DNA of 64,000 nucleotides from the NCBI GenBank assembly GCA_024362935.1, contig JANCRA010000116.1, forward strand, positions 742,501 to 806,500, in the 5' to 3' direction. Source of the stretch: Setophaga petechia. Its lineage: Eukaryota; Chordata; Aves; Passeriformes; Parulidae. The position numbers and the translations under genes were made by a program. Under the pieces are notes generated by a model. That model did no database searches. It was not told where the DNA came from and saw nothing but the letters and a program-made list of their open reading frames with translations. Each line of letters opens with the position of its first letter. Position 1 is the first letter of the stretch. Of the stretch, positions 1-13,600 are shown piece by piece.

Positions 1-79
1 CCACCTTGGATCTCCTCTGCAAGATCCCACCATGTGCTGAGAGCATTGTGGGACTGTAGAAATGTCCTGCTGTTTCTGT

Positions 80-690
80 GGCACTGTGGCACTGTGACAG
101 TGTCCCACTGCTCCCCAGGCACTGTAGCACTGTCCCACTGCTCTCCAAGCCCTGTGGCACTGTGTCAGTGTCCCACTGCTCCCTGAAGCCCCATGGCACT
201 GTGACAGTGTCCCACTGCTCCTTGAAACCCTGTGGCACTGTGACATGTCCCCTGTTCCCCCAAGCACTGCAGTACTGTGTCACTGTCCCTGTCCTGCCCA
301 GGCACTGTGTCACTGTCCCACTGCTCCCCAAGCACTGTGACACTGTGTCACTGTCCCACTGCTCCCCAAGCCCTGTGTCACTGTCCCACTGCTCCTGAAG
401 CCCTGTGGCACTGTGTCAGTGTCCCACTGCTCCCCAGGCACTGTGGCACTGTGTCACTGATCCCTGAAGCCCTGTGGCACTGTGTCACTGTCCCACTGCT
501 CCCCAAGCCCTGTGGCACTGTGTCACTGTGCCACTGCTCCCCAAGCCCTGTGGCACTGTGTCACTGTCCCACTGCTCCTGAAGCCCTGTGTCACTGTGCC
601 ATGTCCCTGTTCCCCAAGCCCTGTGGCACTGTGTCACTGTGCCACTGCTCCCCAAGCCCTGTGGCACTGTGCCATGTCCCTGTTCCCCCA
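80..690. repeat. ~38-bp minisatellite in a SMYD5 intron
   Basis: Units alternate CACTGTGTCACTGTCCCACT with GCTCCCCAAGCCCTGTGG and fill most of the intron up to the splice acceptor of the 692 exon. Period varies because of short insertions. Several units carry CCATGTCCCTGTTCCCC, the same string found at the real acceptor. No coding exon is seen in 1-691. Confidence 0.9.
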
Positions 691-691
691 G

Positions 692-2388
692 CTCCCTGAG
701 CCAGTGGGTGCACGCGTGCGATGCTCTGGACCTGCCCATGCTGGAGCGGGAGGAGCTGGACGCCTTCATCGACCAGCTCTACAAGGACATTGAGAAGGGT
801 GAGCCCCTGGGGCTGCAGGGACAGGGCAGGCACCAGGATGGGAATCTTTGTCCTCCATCCCCTCCCAGTGGGAGGGAAAGGCTCTTGGGAAATCCCCCTG
901 CAGCACCCGGGCCCTGCTGGCTGTGGGTGCTCCGTGGTGATGGACATTCATTCGTGCTTGTGTGTGGAGGAGCTGGAAGGGACCATGCAGAGCTCTAACC
1001 CCTCTCTCTGTGCTGCAGAGTCAGGAGAGTTTCTCAACTGCGAGGGATCAGGGCTCTACGTGCTGCAGAGCTGCTGTAAGTAACGCAAGGACTGGGAGGG
1101 AAATGTCCCATGCTAGGCTGGCTCACCTCTTCCTCTGGAGAAAGGGGTTTGTGCTTGCCATCTGTGGGATGGGATGGGTACTGCTCTCAGTATTCCCTGG
1201 CACTTTGCCCAGCTGTGGAATGGCCAGTCCTGCCTTGGATGCACTCAGATGTGATGTGGCTCCAGGAGCCACTCAGGCATTTAGCAGAGGTTGTATTGCC
1301 TGTAGGTAACCACAGCTGCATCCCCAATGCTGAGACATCCTTCCCAGAAAACAACTTCCTCCTGCATCTCACTGCTCTGGAGGACATCGAAGCAGGAGAG
1401 GTGAGACAGCAGGGCCTGGGTGCACCTGAGGTGACATCACACCTTGGCATCATCCCTGTGTCCCCTACATCCTCCATGGACCCCAGCCCCAAAACCTGCT
1501 GTGTCCTGCATCATCTTGGCAGAGGAATTCAATCCCCATCCCATGTAGGGGCTGTCACACCCCCTGTTTCTGCTTGATTCTGAGAGGGACTGGGGCAAAT
1601 CCTGCTGCTCTGGGATCATGGGGAATGATTCTGAGCCCCTCCCATTTCTGTTTGCTGCCAGGAAATCTGCATCAGTTACTTGGACTGCTGTCAGAGGGAG
1701 CGGAGCAGACACAGCCGCAACAAGATACTCAGGTAGGGGCTGCCTGGAGCCACCTGGGGGGACCTCACACCCCTTGACACCCCAAACATCCACCAGGGAG
1801 GGCAGCATCCCCACCCCAGGCTGTGTGTGCATTGGGGTGTGGCTGTGCACAGGCTGCTGTGCACTTCAGAGGGCTGGAGGTGTGTGCAGGATGAGGTGCT
1901 TCTGGTGCTTTGAGCTCCTTGTAATGTGTTGTAGGATTTGGGTTCCCCCCTCTCTCTGCAGGCTTACACTTGCAGATCTTTCCTTTTCCTTATCTGTCCC
2001 TCAAGGATAGGGGTTCCTGCTGGGGTCACTGTCCCCCTGTGGGGCTGAGAAATCCCCCTCTCCACCCGGGGTACCTTTACCCTGCCTGAGCCAGAGCCAG
2101 CAGGATGGAACCCCATGGGACTCCTCTGGGTGTGACACACTGAGCCCCTTCCCGGCTGCTCCCTTCCCCACCCCTGGCCAGCAGCAGTGTGGGAGTGAGT
2201 GTGGCTGTGTGCACACCATGCCTCTGTCTCCTGCCTGCCCACCTGCCAGGGAGAACTACCTGTTCACCTGCTCGTGTCCCAAGTGCCTCGCACAAGCTGA
2301 CGACGCCGACGTGACGTCGGACGAAGAGGAGGAGGGCGAAGGAGAGACGGACGATGCCGAGCTGGAGGATGAGATGACTGACGTGTGA
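692..2388 (+). CDS. SMYD5: SMYD5, SET/MYND-domain protein lysine methyltransferase (C-terminal exons only)
   Basis: Five exons encode the last 155 residues: 692-798, 1019-1075, 1306-1400, 1662-1732 and 2250-2388 (stop TGA 2386-2388). All junctions are AG/GT and phases match. The peptide contains [14 protein letters not shown], the SET signature [10 protein letters not shown], the EICISYLD motif near the catalytic tyrosine region, the post-SET cysteines CSCPKC, and an acidic tail ending DEMTDV. These match human SMYD5 (418 aa) nearly residue for residue, so about 260 N-terminal residues, including MYND and the first part of SET, lie upstream of the window. The family transfers methyl groups from S-adenosylmethionine to lysines; histone and ribosomal-protein substrates have been reported. 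The 692 acceptor directly abuts a minisatellite whose units resemble it. PRADC1 follows in convergent orientation, as in mammals. The identification is secure. Confidence 0.95.
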
Positions 2389-2586
2389 TGCTGGCCCCGG
2401 GCCAGAGGAGAGGGAAGGGATGGGATGGGAAGGGAAGGGCCTGGAGGCTCCTCCGAGAGGCAGCAGCTTTAATTTAGAGCAGGGTTGTGTTGTGGGGTTG
2501 GGCAGGGCCGCGTGCCCAGGTGCTGGAGCAGGGAGGCCAGGAGCCGGAGGCAGGCCCTGCTCCCGCCTGTCCGTGTTGTCCCTGTG

Positions 2587-2620
<34 letters not shown>

Positions 2621-3640
2621 AGGCTGTCCTTGTCCTCCCTGCCAGGACAAGCTGTGAGCCAGTGGCCCTCCAGCACATCCCAGTTCCCGGTGGGGCTGGC
2701 TGGTGCTTGCAGGGGAGGCTGGAGCAGAGTGGGATGCAGCCAGCCCCTGGGACACCATGCTGGTCACCTGTGAGGTGGCTCTGCTGTGTCTGTGCAGGCT
2801 GTGGATGTGGAGGAGCTTGTCCTTCCCACCCTGCAGGGATGAGGGAAATGTGTGTGTGTGTCCGTGTGTCTGTGCACGAGGGTACTATTTAATGTCTATA
2901 TTAGCACTATCTACACACTCTGGAGCTGGGGCCCTTCTGTATCCTCCATCCCATGCCTTGGCCAGCAGTGAGGGGCAGCAGGATCTCGCAGGGGATGCCT
3001 TGGAGGGTGGCCCAGAGCTCGAGTCCAGCAGGGGGAGCAGAGCTGACCCTGCAGACACCTCCTTCCCAGCTCGGCCCATCCTTCCCGTGACACAGAGCCC
3101 CAGGCAATGACTGCAGGAGCACATGGGGATGGAGAACGGCCAGGAGCTGACACGGGCTGGGTGTCATCCCAAACCCAGAAGACATTTTGGGTTTTGTAGG
3201 GAGGGAGCTGTCCCTCCCTCCAGCCGGCTGTGGGATGAGGATGTGCCCGGGGATGCAGCATGTGCTGGGTGCTCCCTGCACCCAGTGTTCCCACATGGAG
3301 ATGTGCCAGTGCAGAATGGCCCCCCGGATGTCCCCTTGTCATCCATCCCGTGTGCCACCGTCAAGGCCACACCATGCAGCAGTGTCCCTGTGGGCTGGAG
3401 GGACAATGGCTCCAAGTGACAGAGAGGCAGCAGGTCAGGGATGCACCCGGGGTTATTTCCTCCCTCCATGGATTTTTGGGGAGCTGTGTTCCTGCTGCCG
3501 TGTCTGTGGCAGGTGGACTGTGGGACTGAGGGTGGCACACCTGTGGCACTGCCATCACTGCCAGCCCTGCCTCCTGCTGCTTGTCCCCAGCCGTCCTGGG
3601 CCACATCCCCTTCAGTGTTCCTAATAAACCAAGACTGGTG
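2389..3640 (+). other. SMYD5: SMYD5 3' UTR with polyadenylation signal
   Basis: Non-coding sequence follows the SMYD5 stop and reaches a canonical AATAAA at 3623-3628, with a GT/T-rich stretch soon after. It contains a (TG)n tract at about 2589-2619. A second AATAAA at 3894-3899 could be an alternative, more distal site. The exact cleavage position is not visible. Confidence 0.65.
2589..2619. repeat. (TG)n microsatellite in SMYD5 3' UTR
   Basis: About fifteen uninterrupted TG dinucleotides. Confidence 0.95.
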
Positions 3641-4312
3641 ACAGCTGGGACCTGTGCTTTGTATTGCTGGGTGCAGAGAGGGCTGTGAGCCAGGGGCTGG
3701 TCCTGTGGGGACATGGGGCTGAGGGAACAGACACCTGTGCAAGTGGATTTGTGACCAGCCCACCCCTGCTGGAGGCTGTGCTGTCCCATGAGGCTCTGAC
3801 TGAGCCCTGCCCCAGCTGCAGGAGGCACTTGGAGAATTTTACTAGGAAAAAAATTGAGGATGAGATTTATCCCTTTATCTGCTGACTGCTAGAAATAAAA
3901 GAGAAACTTCCCTTTCTCTAAAACTTACTCAGACTTCATTAGCTCAGACAAAAATATACAGACATCAGGTGAGCCCTGCTAGTACAGACCAAGCCTGTAT
4001 CGCTCTCCCCCCCATCCCTGCCAGTCCTGCATCCCTCCAGATCAGCAGCACAAGGTCAAACGTTTCCATCCAGGGAAGTGCTCTGGGCCCTCACCTCCCT
4101 CCCACGCAGTCCCAGCTCGGTGCCAGGCTCAAGGTTCCCCCTGGCATTGGTGTTTGCCCTTGGCCACACACCGGTGCCAGCAGAAAGATCTCCCTGTGGC
4201 CGAGTCCAGCGGGATCTCTGGAGCATGTTGGGATCCTTTCCTCAAACCTGGTCCTTAGGGCAAGACCCTGGGATGCACCAGGAAGTCCTTGATCCGCCAC
4301 AGCCTTCTGCTG

Positions 4313-7345
<3,033 letters not shown>

Positions 7346-7636
7346 GGCTGCGCCACGCCCCGCCCATCTGCCCGCCCCGCGCTCCCCATTGGCGGATGAG
7401 CTTAGCGCCCTCCTTTCTATTGGTCTGCGCCGCCATCAATCACGTGCGAGCCGGCGCGGGCAGCTCGCTGTCACCGCGGCGTTCGCTGCCAAATAGTGAT
7501 CCATTCATTTCCGTACTTTGCGCGCCCTCTTCCCTCCCTGCCACATTGTGCTCCCACCCCCGGCCCGCCCCGCCCCCGGGAAGGTTCTGGGCGTGCGCGG
7601 TGCATTGTGGGGGGCCGGGAGCGAGCAGCCGCCGCG
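7346..7636. promoter_or_regulatory. CpG-rich bidirectional promoter of PRADC1 and CCT7
   Basis: The two start codons point away from each other across 291 bp of CpG-rich DNA; CpG density stays high from about 7150 to 7950. There is no TATA box. Visible sites: CCATTGG (7386-7392) and ATTGG (7419-7423) as CCAAT boxes, a perfect CACGTG E-box (7441-7446), GC boxes around 7565-7578, GAAGGTTC (7580-7587) resembling a minimal heat-shock element, and 7596-7614, which fits the Staf/ZNF143 consensus as I remember it at 18 of 19 positions. This layout suits a housekeeping divergent promoter. Site function is inference. Confidence 0.75.
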
Positions 7637-10600
7637 ATGATGGTGAGTGATCCGCGCCATCCGCCGCCATCCGCCGCCATCCGCCGCTGTCCCCGCGTCC
7701 TGCCGCCCTGCCCGGGCCGGGGCGCTCCCGCCGGGCCCCAGGGAGCGGCTGTGGCGGGGTCGCGGCGGGCCGGGCCGCGCGGATGGAGCCGCCCCGGGGC
7801 GCAGGCCTGGCGGTACCCGGGCAGTGCCGCGGCTGCGCCCGCCGGAGCCGGAGCCGGGCTGCGCTGGCTGCAGGGGACGGGAGCGGGCAGCCCCGAGCTC
7901 CATCCCGCTCCGGAGCCTTCCCTCGGCCCGGCCCGGCCCGGCCCTGCTCCCGCAGCCCCCTCCGGCTCCAGCCCCGCCGTGATGCGGGAGGTGTGTCCAG
8001 CCTGGTTTCCCCGGGGATAACGGGTCCTTTTCCCTCGGGATTCCTGATTCCTGCTCTGCTGGGTGTGGAGGAAAGCTGTGCGGTTTATTCCACAGAATCT
8101 CTCCGGGTTTCAGGGGTCACAGAATAGGGCTGGAGATCACTCAGCTCTACCCCTGCCCAGGCAGGGTCACCTGGAGCAGGTGGCACAGGGGCGTGCCCAG
8201 GTGGGTTAGGGATGTCTCTGGGACCCTCCCTGTGCAGCTGTCCCAGGGCTCTGTCACCCTCCATGGTAAGAAGTTCTTCCTCACGTTGAGGTTCACCTCA
8301 CTTCTTGTATTTTAATTTATGTCCTGTTACTGGGCATCACCAAAAAGCCTGGCACCAACCTATTGGCACTGCCTTGGAGAGATTTGTATGGATTGATGGG
8401 ATCCTTCTCAGCTTTCCCTTCTGCACCCTAAGCAGGCCCAGCTCCTCATAGGAGAGATGCTCCAGAGCCCAGGGATGCTCTTTGTGCCCATCACTGAACC
8501 TGTGCAGTAGCTCCTTCTCTTGTGCCTGTGCCCCCTCAGTGCACCAAGCACAGTTCAGTTCTGCTCTGTGCCAGCTGGCAGCTGGTCCGAGCCAGTGCAT
8601 CCCAAATTTGGGCAGCGATTGGGCTTTGCTTGAGCTCTGCCTGTGAGATGGTTGCAGCACTCATGGGATCGTTTGGGTTGGAAGGGACCTTAAATCCCAC
8701 CCAGTGCCACCTGTGCCATGGCAGGGACACCTCTCACTGCCCCAGTGTGCTCCAAGTACCAATGTCCAGCCTGGCCTTGGGCACTGCCAGGGATGCAGGG
8801 GCAGCCACAGCTGCTCTGGTGCTTCCATCACCCAGACTTGTTTGGTTCCTCAGTGTCTCTGTAATTCCTGTATGCTCTGTCTCCTCCAGGCCAGAGCCTC
8901 AGTGGTTCTGCTCCAGAGAACCCCCTAAATTTTGGGACAGTTCCTGTGTGTCCCTGAGCCTGTGGAGGAGCAGTTGTGAATTCCCAGTGCTGTGGTGGAG
9001 CAGTTGTGAGTTCCCAGTGCTATGGAGGAGCAGTTGTGAGTTCCCAGTGCTGTGAAGGAGCAGTTGTGAGGACCCAGTGCTGTGGTGGAGCAGTTGTGAG
9101 ATCCCAGTGGTATGGTGGAGCAGTTGTGAGTTCCCAGTGTTGTGGTGGAGCAGTTGTGAGTTCCCAGTGCTGTGGAGGAGCAGTTGTGAGTTCCCAGTGC
9201 TGTGGAGGAGCAGTGGGAAGCAGCAGGGTGGTGTGGGCCAGAGGAATTACACCGAGGCTGTATTTTTGGCCTTGTTCCTGCACACTGGTGCCTTGTGTGC
9301 TGTCAGGAGCTCTCTGTGGGTCCTTGGGGTCGGGCTGACGGCTGTGCTGTGTTCCCCTGCAGCCAACACCGGTTATCCTGCTGAAGGAGGGCACGGACAC
9401 CTCGCAGGGCATCCCGCAGCTGGTCAGCAACATCAACGCCTGCCAGGTGATCGCCGAGGCCGTGCGCACCACGCTGGGCCCGCGCGGCATGGACAAGCTC
9501 ATCGTGGATGACCGCGGTGGGTACGGCCTGAGTGCTGGGCAGCACAGGGCCTGGCTGTGCCAGCTGGGGCAGCCAAACCCGGCTGGGGCAGCACTGAGCC
9601 AGCTGGGGCAGCCAAACCCAGCTGGGGCAGCACTGAGCTCAGCTGTGCCAGCTGGGGCAGCCAAACCCGGCTGGGGCAGCACTGAGCCAGCTGGGGCAGC
9701 CAAACCCGGCTGGGGCAGCACTGAGCCCGGCTGGGGCAGCCAAACCCAGCTGGGCCATCTGGGGCAGCACTGAGCCCGGCTGGGGCAGCCAAACCTGGCT
9801 GGGGCATCTGGGGCAGCACTGAGCCAGCTGGGGCAGCCAAACCTGGCTGGGGCATCTGGGGCAGCACTGAGCCAGCTGGGGCAGCCAAACCTGGCTGGGG
9901 TAGCACTGAGCCCGGCCTGGCCATCTGTGCCAGCCAAACCCAGCTGGGCCATCTGGGGTAGCACTGAGCCAGCTGGGGCAGCCAAACTTAGCTGGGGCAG
10001 CACTGAGCCCGGCTGGGGCAGCCAAACCCAGCTGGGCCATCTGGGGAAGCCCTGAGCCAGCTGGGGCAGCCAAACTTAGCTGGGGCAGCACTGAGCCCAG
10101 CTGGGGCAGCCAAACCCAGCTGGGTTAGCCCAAATCCCTACCACCCTACCAGGCTCAACTCTCACAGCAGAGTGAGACTGTCATTCTGTGTCACTATAAC
10201 ACCTCAGTGTCCCCTGTAGGAGGCAGGAGGATTGCCAGTCCAGCCTGAGGATTCCCTGATTGCTCCCCAGGGGAGATGCAGAGTCAGGGGAATGTGGTGC
10301 CTTCTGAAGGCTGCCCTAGGACAGAGAGCAGACAGAGTTAAAGAATGGAGTAGGCATTTATTAAAAGGATCTCCTCAATGGATCTACCTTGGGCAGCACA
10401 AGAGCCCAGCCAGGGCTGCACCCAAGGTGAACCAAAATGGTCCCAAAATGAACCCAAGATGAACCAAAATGAACCCAGTGTGAACCAGAATGGTCCCAAA
10501 ATGAACCCAAGATGAACCAAAATGAACCCAGTGTGAACCAGAATGGTCCCAAAATGAACCCAAGATGAACCAAAATGAACCCAATGTGAACCAGAATGGT

Positions 10601-13600
10601 CCCAAAATGAACCCAAGGTGAACCAAAATGGTCCCAAAATGAACCCAAGATGGACCAAAATGGTCCCAAGATGGACCAAAATGGTCCCAAAATGAACCCA
10701 AGAAGAACCAAAATGGTCCCAAAATTAGCCCAAGATGAACCAAAATGGTCCCAAAATCAACCCAATGTGAACCAGAATGGTCCCAAAATGAACCCAAGAT
10801 GGACTAAAATGGTCCCAAAATGAACCCAAGATGGACCAAAATGGTCCCAAGATGAACCCAAGATGGACCAAAATGGTCCCAAAATGCACGACTGGGCACG
10901 GGGTGGGTCTCTGGGTCTCTCCCTTGGATCAGTTCTGCTCCATTTGCATCTTGCAGTTTATTGTCCCATTCCAGCTTTAGCCCAGGCAGTCCCACCCTGC
11001 TTGTTTTTCTCTCTTTAACCCACATTTATACTCTTGGGCTGAGATTTGGGTCATTTGTCCTTGGTGCCCAGCTGGAGCAGGAATTGTTTTGTCTCCAAGC
11101 TCTGACAAACAGAGCTCACCATCCCCTAATGTGACCCACACACTAAAACAGCACAGAATGTGAAAAATAGAAAAGCTAAACCTGAGGCATCCAGTGTAAA
11201 TCTGTGCCAGACAAGAGAAGCAGAGAGGTGTGAACCTTGCTTCAGGTATTTTTGGTCATCTCTATTTTTAAATGAGGCTCACGGTACCTGTGGAGTTGCT
11301 CAGCAGTTGTGCCTGAGGGTGAGGTCAGTGGATGTTCCTGGGTTGATTTTTAATCATTTTTTTTGGAGTGTGATTTAAGAGATGAGCTTTGCCATCACTC
11401 TGAAAAGACTTGTATGAAGTCACCAGTCACCAAACTCGTTATTTTTGTTACTAAAGGGTGGAGTGAACAGGCTTAGTATTGTCTTTAAATAGTTTTTATG
11501 TATAGGAACTGTAATAAATCCTTGTTCAAAAGGATAATCAGATTTAAATTTTTCCTGTGATAACTAATATGATTTCTAGGCTCTTTGTTCATGAGAGTCT
11601 CCAGCTAGAATATGATTTTATCTGTCTGGGGAGGCCTTTGAGAAGAGGGAAATGAATTCCAAACCTTTGTTGAAATGAATTCCAAACCTTTGTTGGTGTG
11701 GAAAGTTGTTCTGTGCTCTGACTTCACTGAACCTGCTCCACGAATGGGCTGACAGGACTCAGTTGTAGTGGAGCAGAGGAACCTGCTGGGATCTCCTGAG
11801 AGCCCCCAGAGACAGGGCTTGCCCTGCTGCTGTAAAGCTGCCTTTAACTTTATTTTCTCCACAACCCCAGGCAAAGCCACCATCTCCAACGACGGGGCCA
11901 CCATCCTGAAGCTGCTGGACGTTGTGCACCCGGCTGCCAAGACCTTGGTGGACATTGCCAAATCCCAGGATGCTGAGGTGATGGGAGGGGAGCCTGGCTG
12001 TGCCCGGGGGTGAACGGGGGGCAGCCCGAGTGCCACTGCTGCCCTGGCTCAGTGCTGGCTCTGGGAATTGCTCTGGGAGTGCTGGGGCTCGTTCTGCCTG
12101 CTCTGCAGCCAGGCTGGGAGAGCTGGGAGTGCTGGAGAAGGGGAAAATCCAGGGAATCCTCAGAGCCCCTGGCAGGGCCTGGAGGGGCTCCAGGAGAGCT
12201 GCAGAGGGACTGGGGACAAGGGACAGAGGGACAGCACCCAGGGAATGGCTCCCACTGGGAAAGGGGAGATTGGGCTGGGATCTGGGCAAGGAATTCCTGC
12301 CTGGGCTGGAATTCCCAGATTTGCTGGGGCTGCCCCTGGATCCCTGGCAGTGCCCAAGGCCAGGTTGGACACTGGGGCTGGGAACAATCTGGGATGATGA
12401 AAGGTGTCCCTGCCCATGGCAGAGAGTGGCACTGGATGGGCTTTGAGGTCCCTTCCTGTGCCCGTGCTCACAGGGTCTGAGGATGAGGGAAGGGATGAGG
12501 ATCTGACTCCATGTTTCAGAAGGCTAATTTATTACTTTATGATATATATTATATTTAAACTATACTAAAAGAATAGAAGAAAGGATTTCATCAGAAGGCT
12601 GGCTAAGAATAGAAAAAGGAGGAATGAATAACAAAGGTTTGTGTCTCTGAGCCAGCTGACTGTGATTGGCCATTAATTAGAAACAACCACATGAGACCAA
12701 TCCCAGATGCACCTGTGGCATTCCACAGCAGCAGATAATCAATGTTTGCATTTTGTTCCTGAGGCCTCTCAGCTTCTCAGGAGAAAAAATCCTAAGGAAA
12801 GGATTTTTCTGAAAATACCATGGCTACACCTTCCCACCCAGACCACTCTGAATCACTGAGGAATTCAGCCACCAATCTGTGAGCAGAGAAAATCCTGAGC
12901 TCTGGTTTCCCTGGAAGCTCTGGGGTGGTTTTGCAGCTGCTCTCAGGTGGTGGCACAGCGTGGGGGTGGCATGGTGTGAGTGTCACAGCATGGGGGTGAC
13001 ACAGTGTCCCCTGTCCCTGCAGGTGGGTGATGGCACCACGTCTGTGACCCTGCTGGCAGCAGAGTTCCTGAAGCAGGTGAAGCCCTACGTGGAGGAGGGG
13101 CTCCATCCCCAGATCATCATCCGCGCCTTCCGCACGGCCACGCAGCTGGTGAGGCACAGGACAGGCTCCTGGGGACAGGGACACCCTGCCAGGGACAGGA
13201 CACCCTGCCAGGGACAGGGACACCCTGCCAGGGACAGGGACACCCTGCCAGGGCCAGGACACCCTGACAGGGACAGGACACCCTGACAGGGACAGGGACA
13301 CCCTGCCAGGGCCAGGACACCCTGCCAGGGACAGGGACACCCTGCCAGGGACAGGGACACCCTGACAGGACACCCTGCCAGGGCCAGGAACACCCTGCCA
13401 GGGACAGGGACACCCTGCCAGGGACAGGAACACCCTGCCAGGGACAGCCCACTGGGAACGGGCCTGGGTGTGATGGTGGTCCCAGGGTCTGAGGAGGAGG
13501 GAAGAGATGAGGATCTGACTCCATGTTTCAGAAGGCTTGATTTATTATTTTATGATATATATTATACTAAAACTATACTAAAAGAATAGAAGAAAGGATT

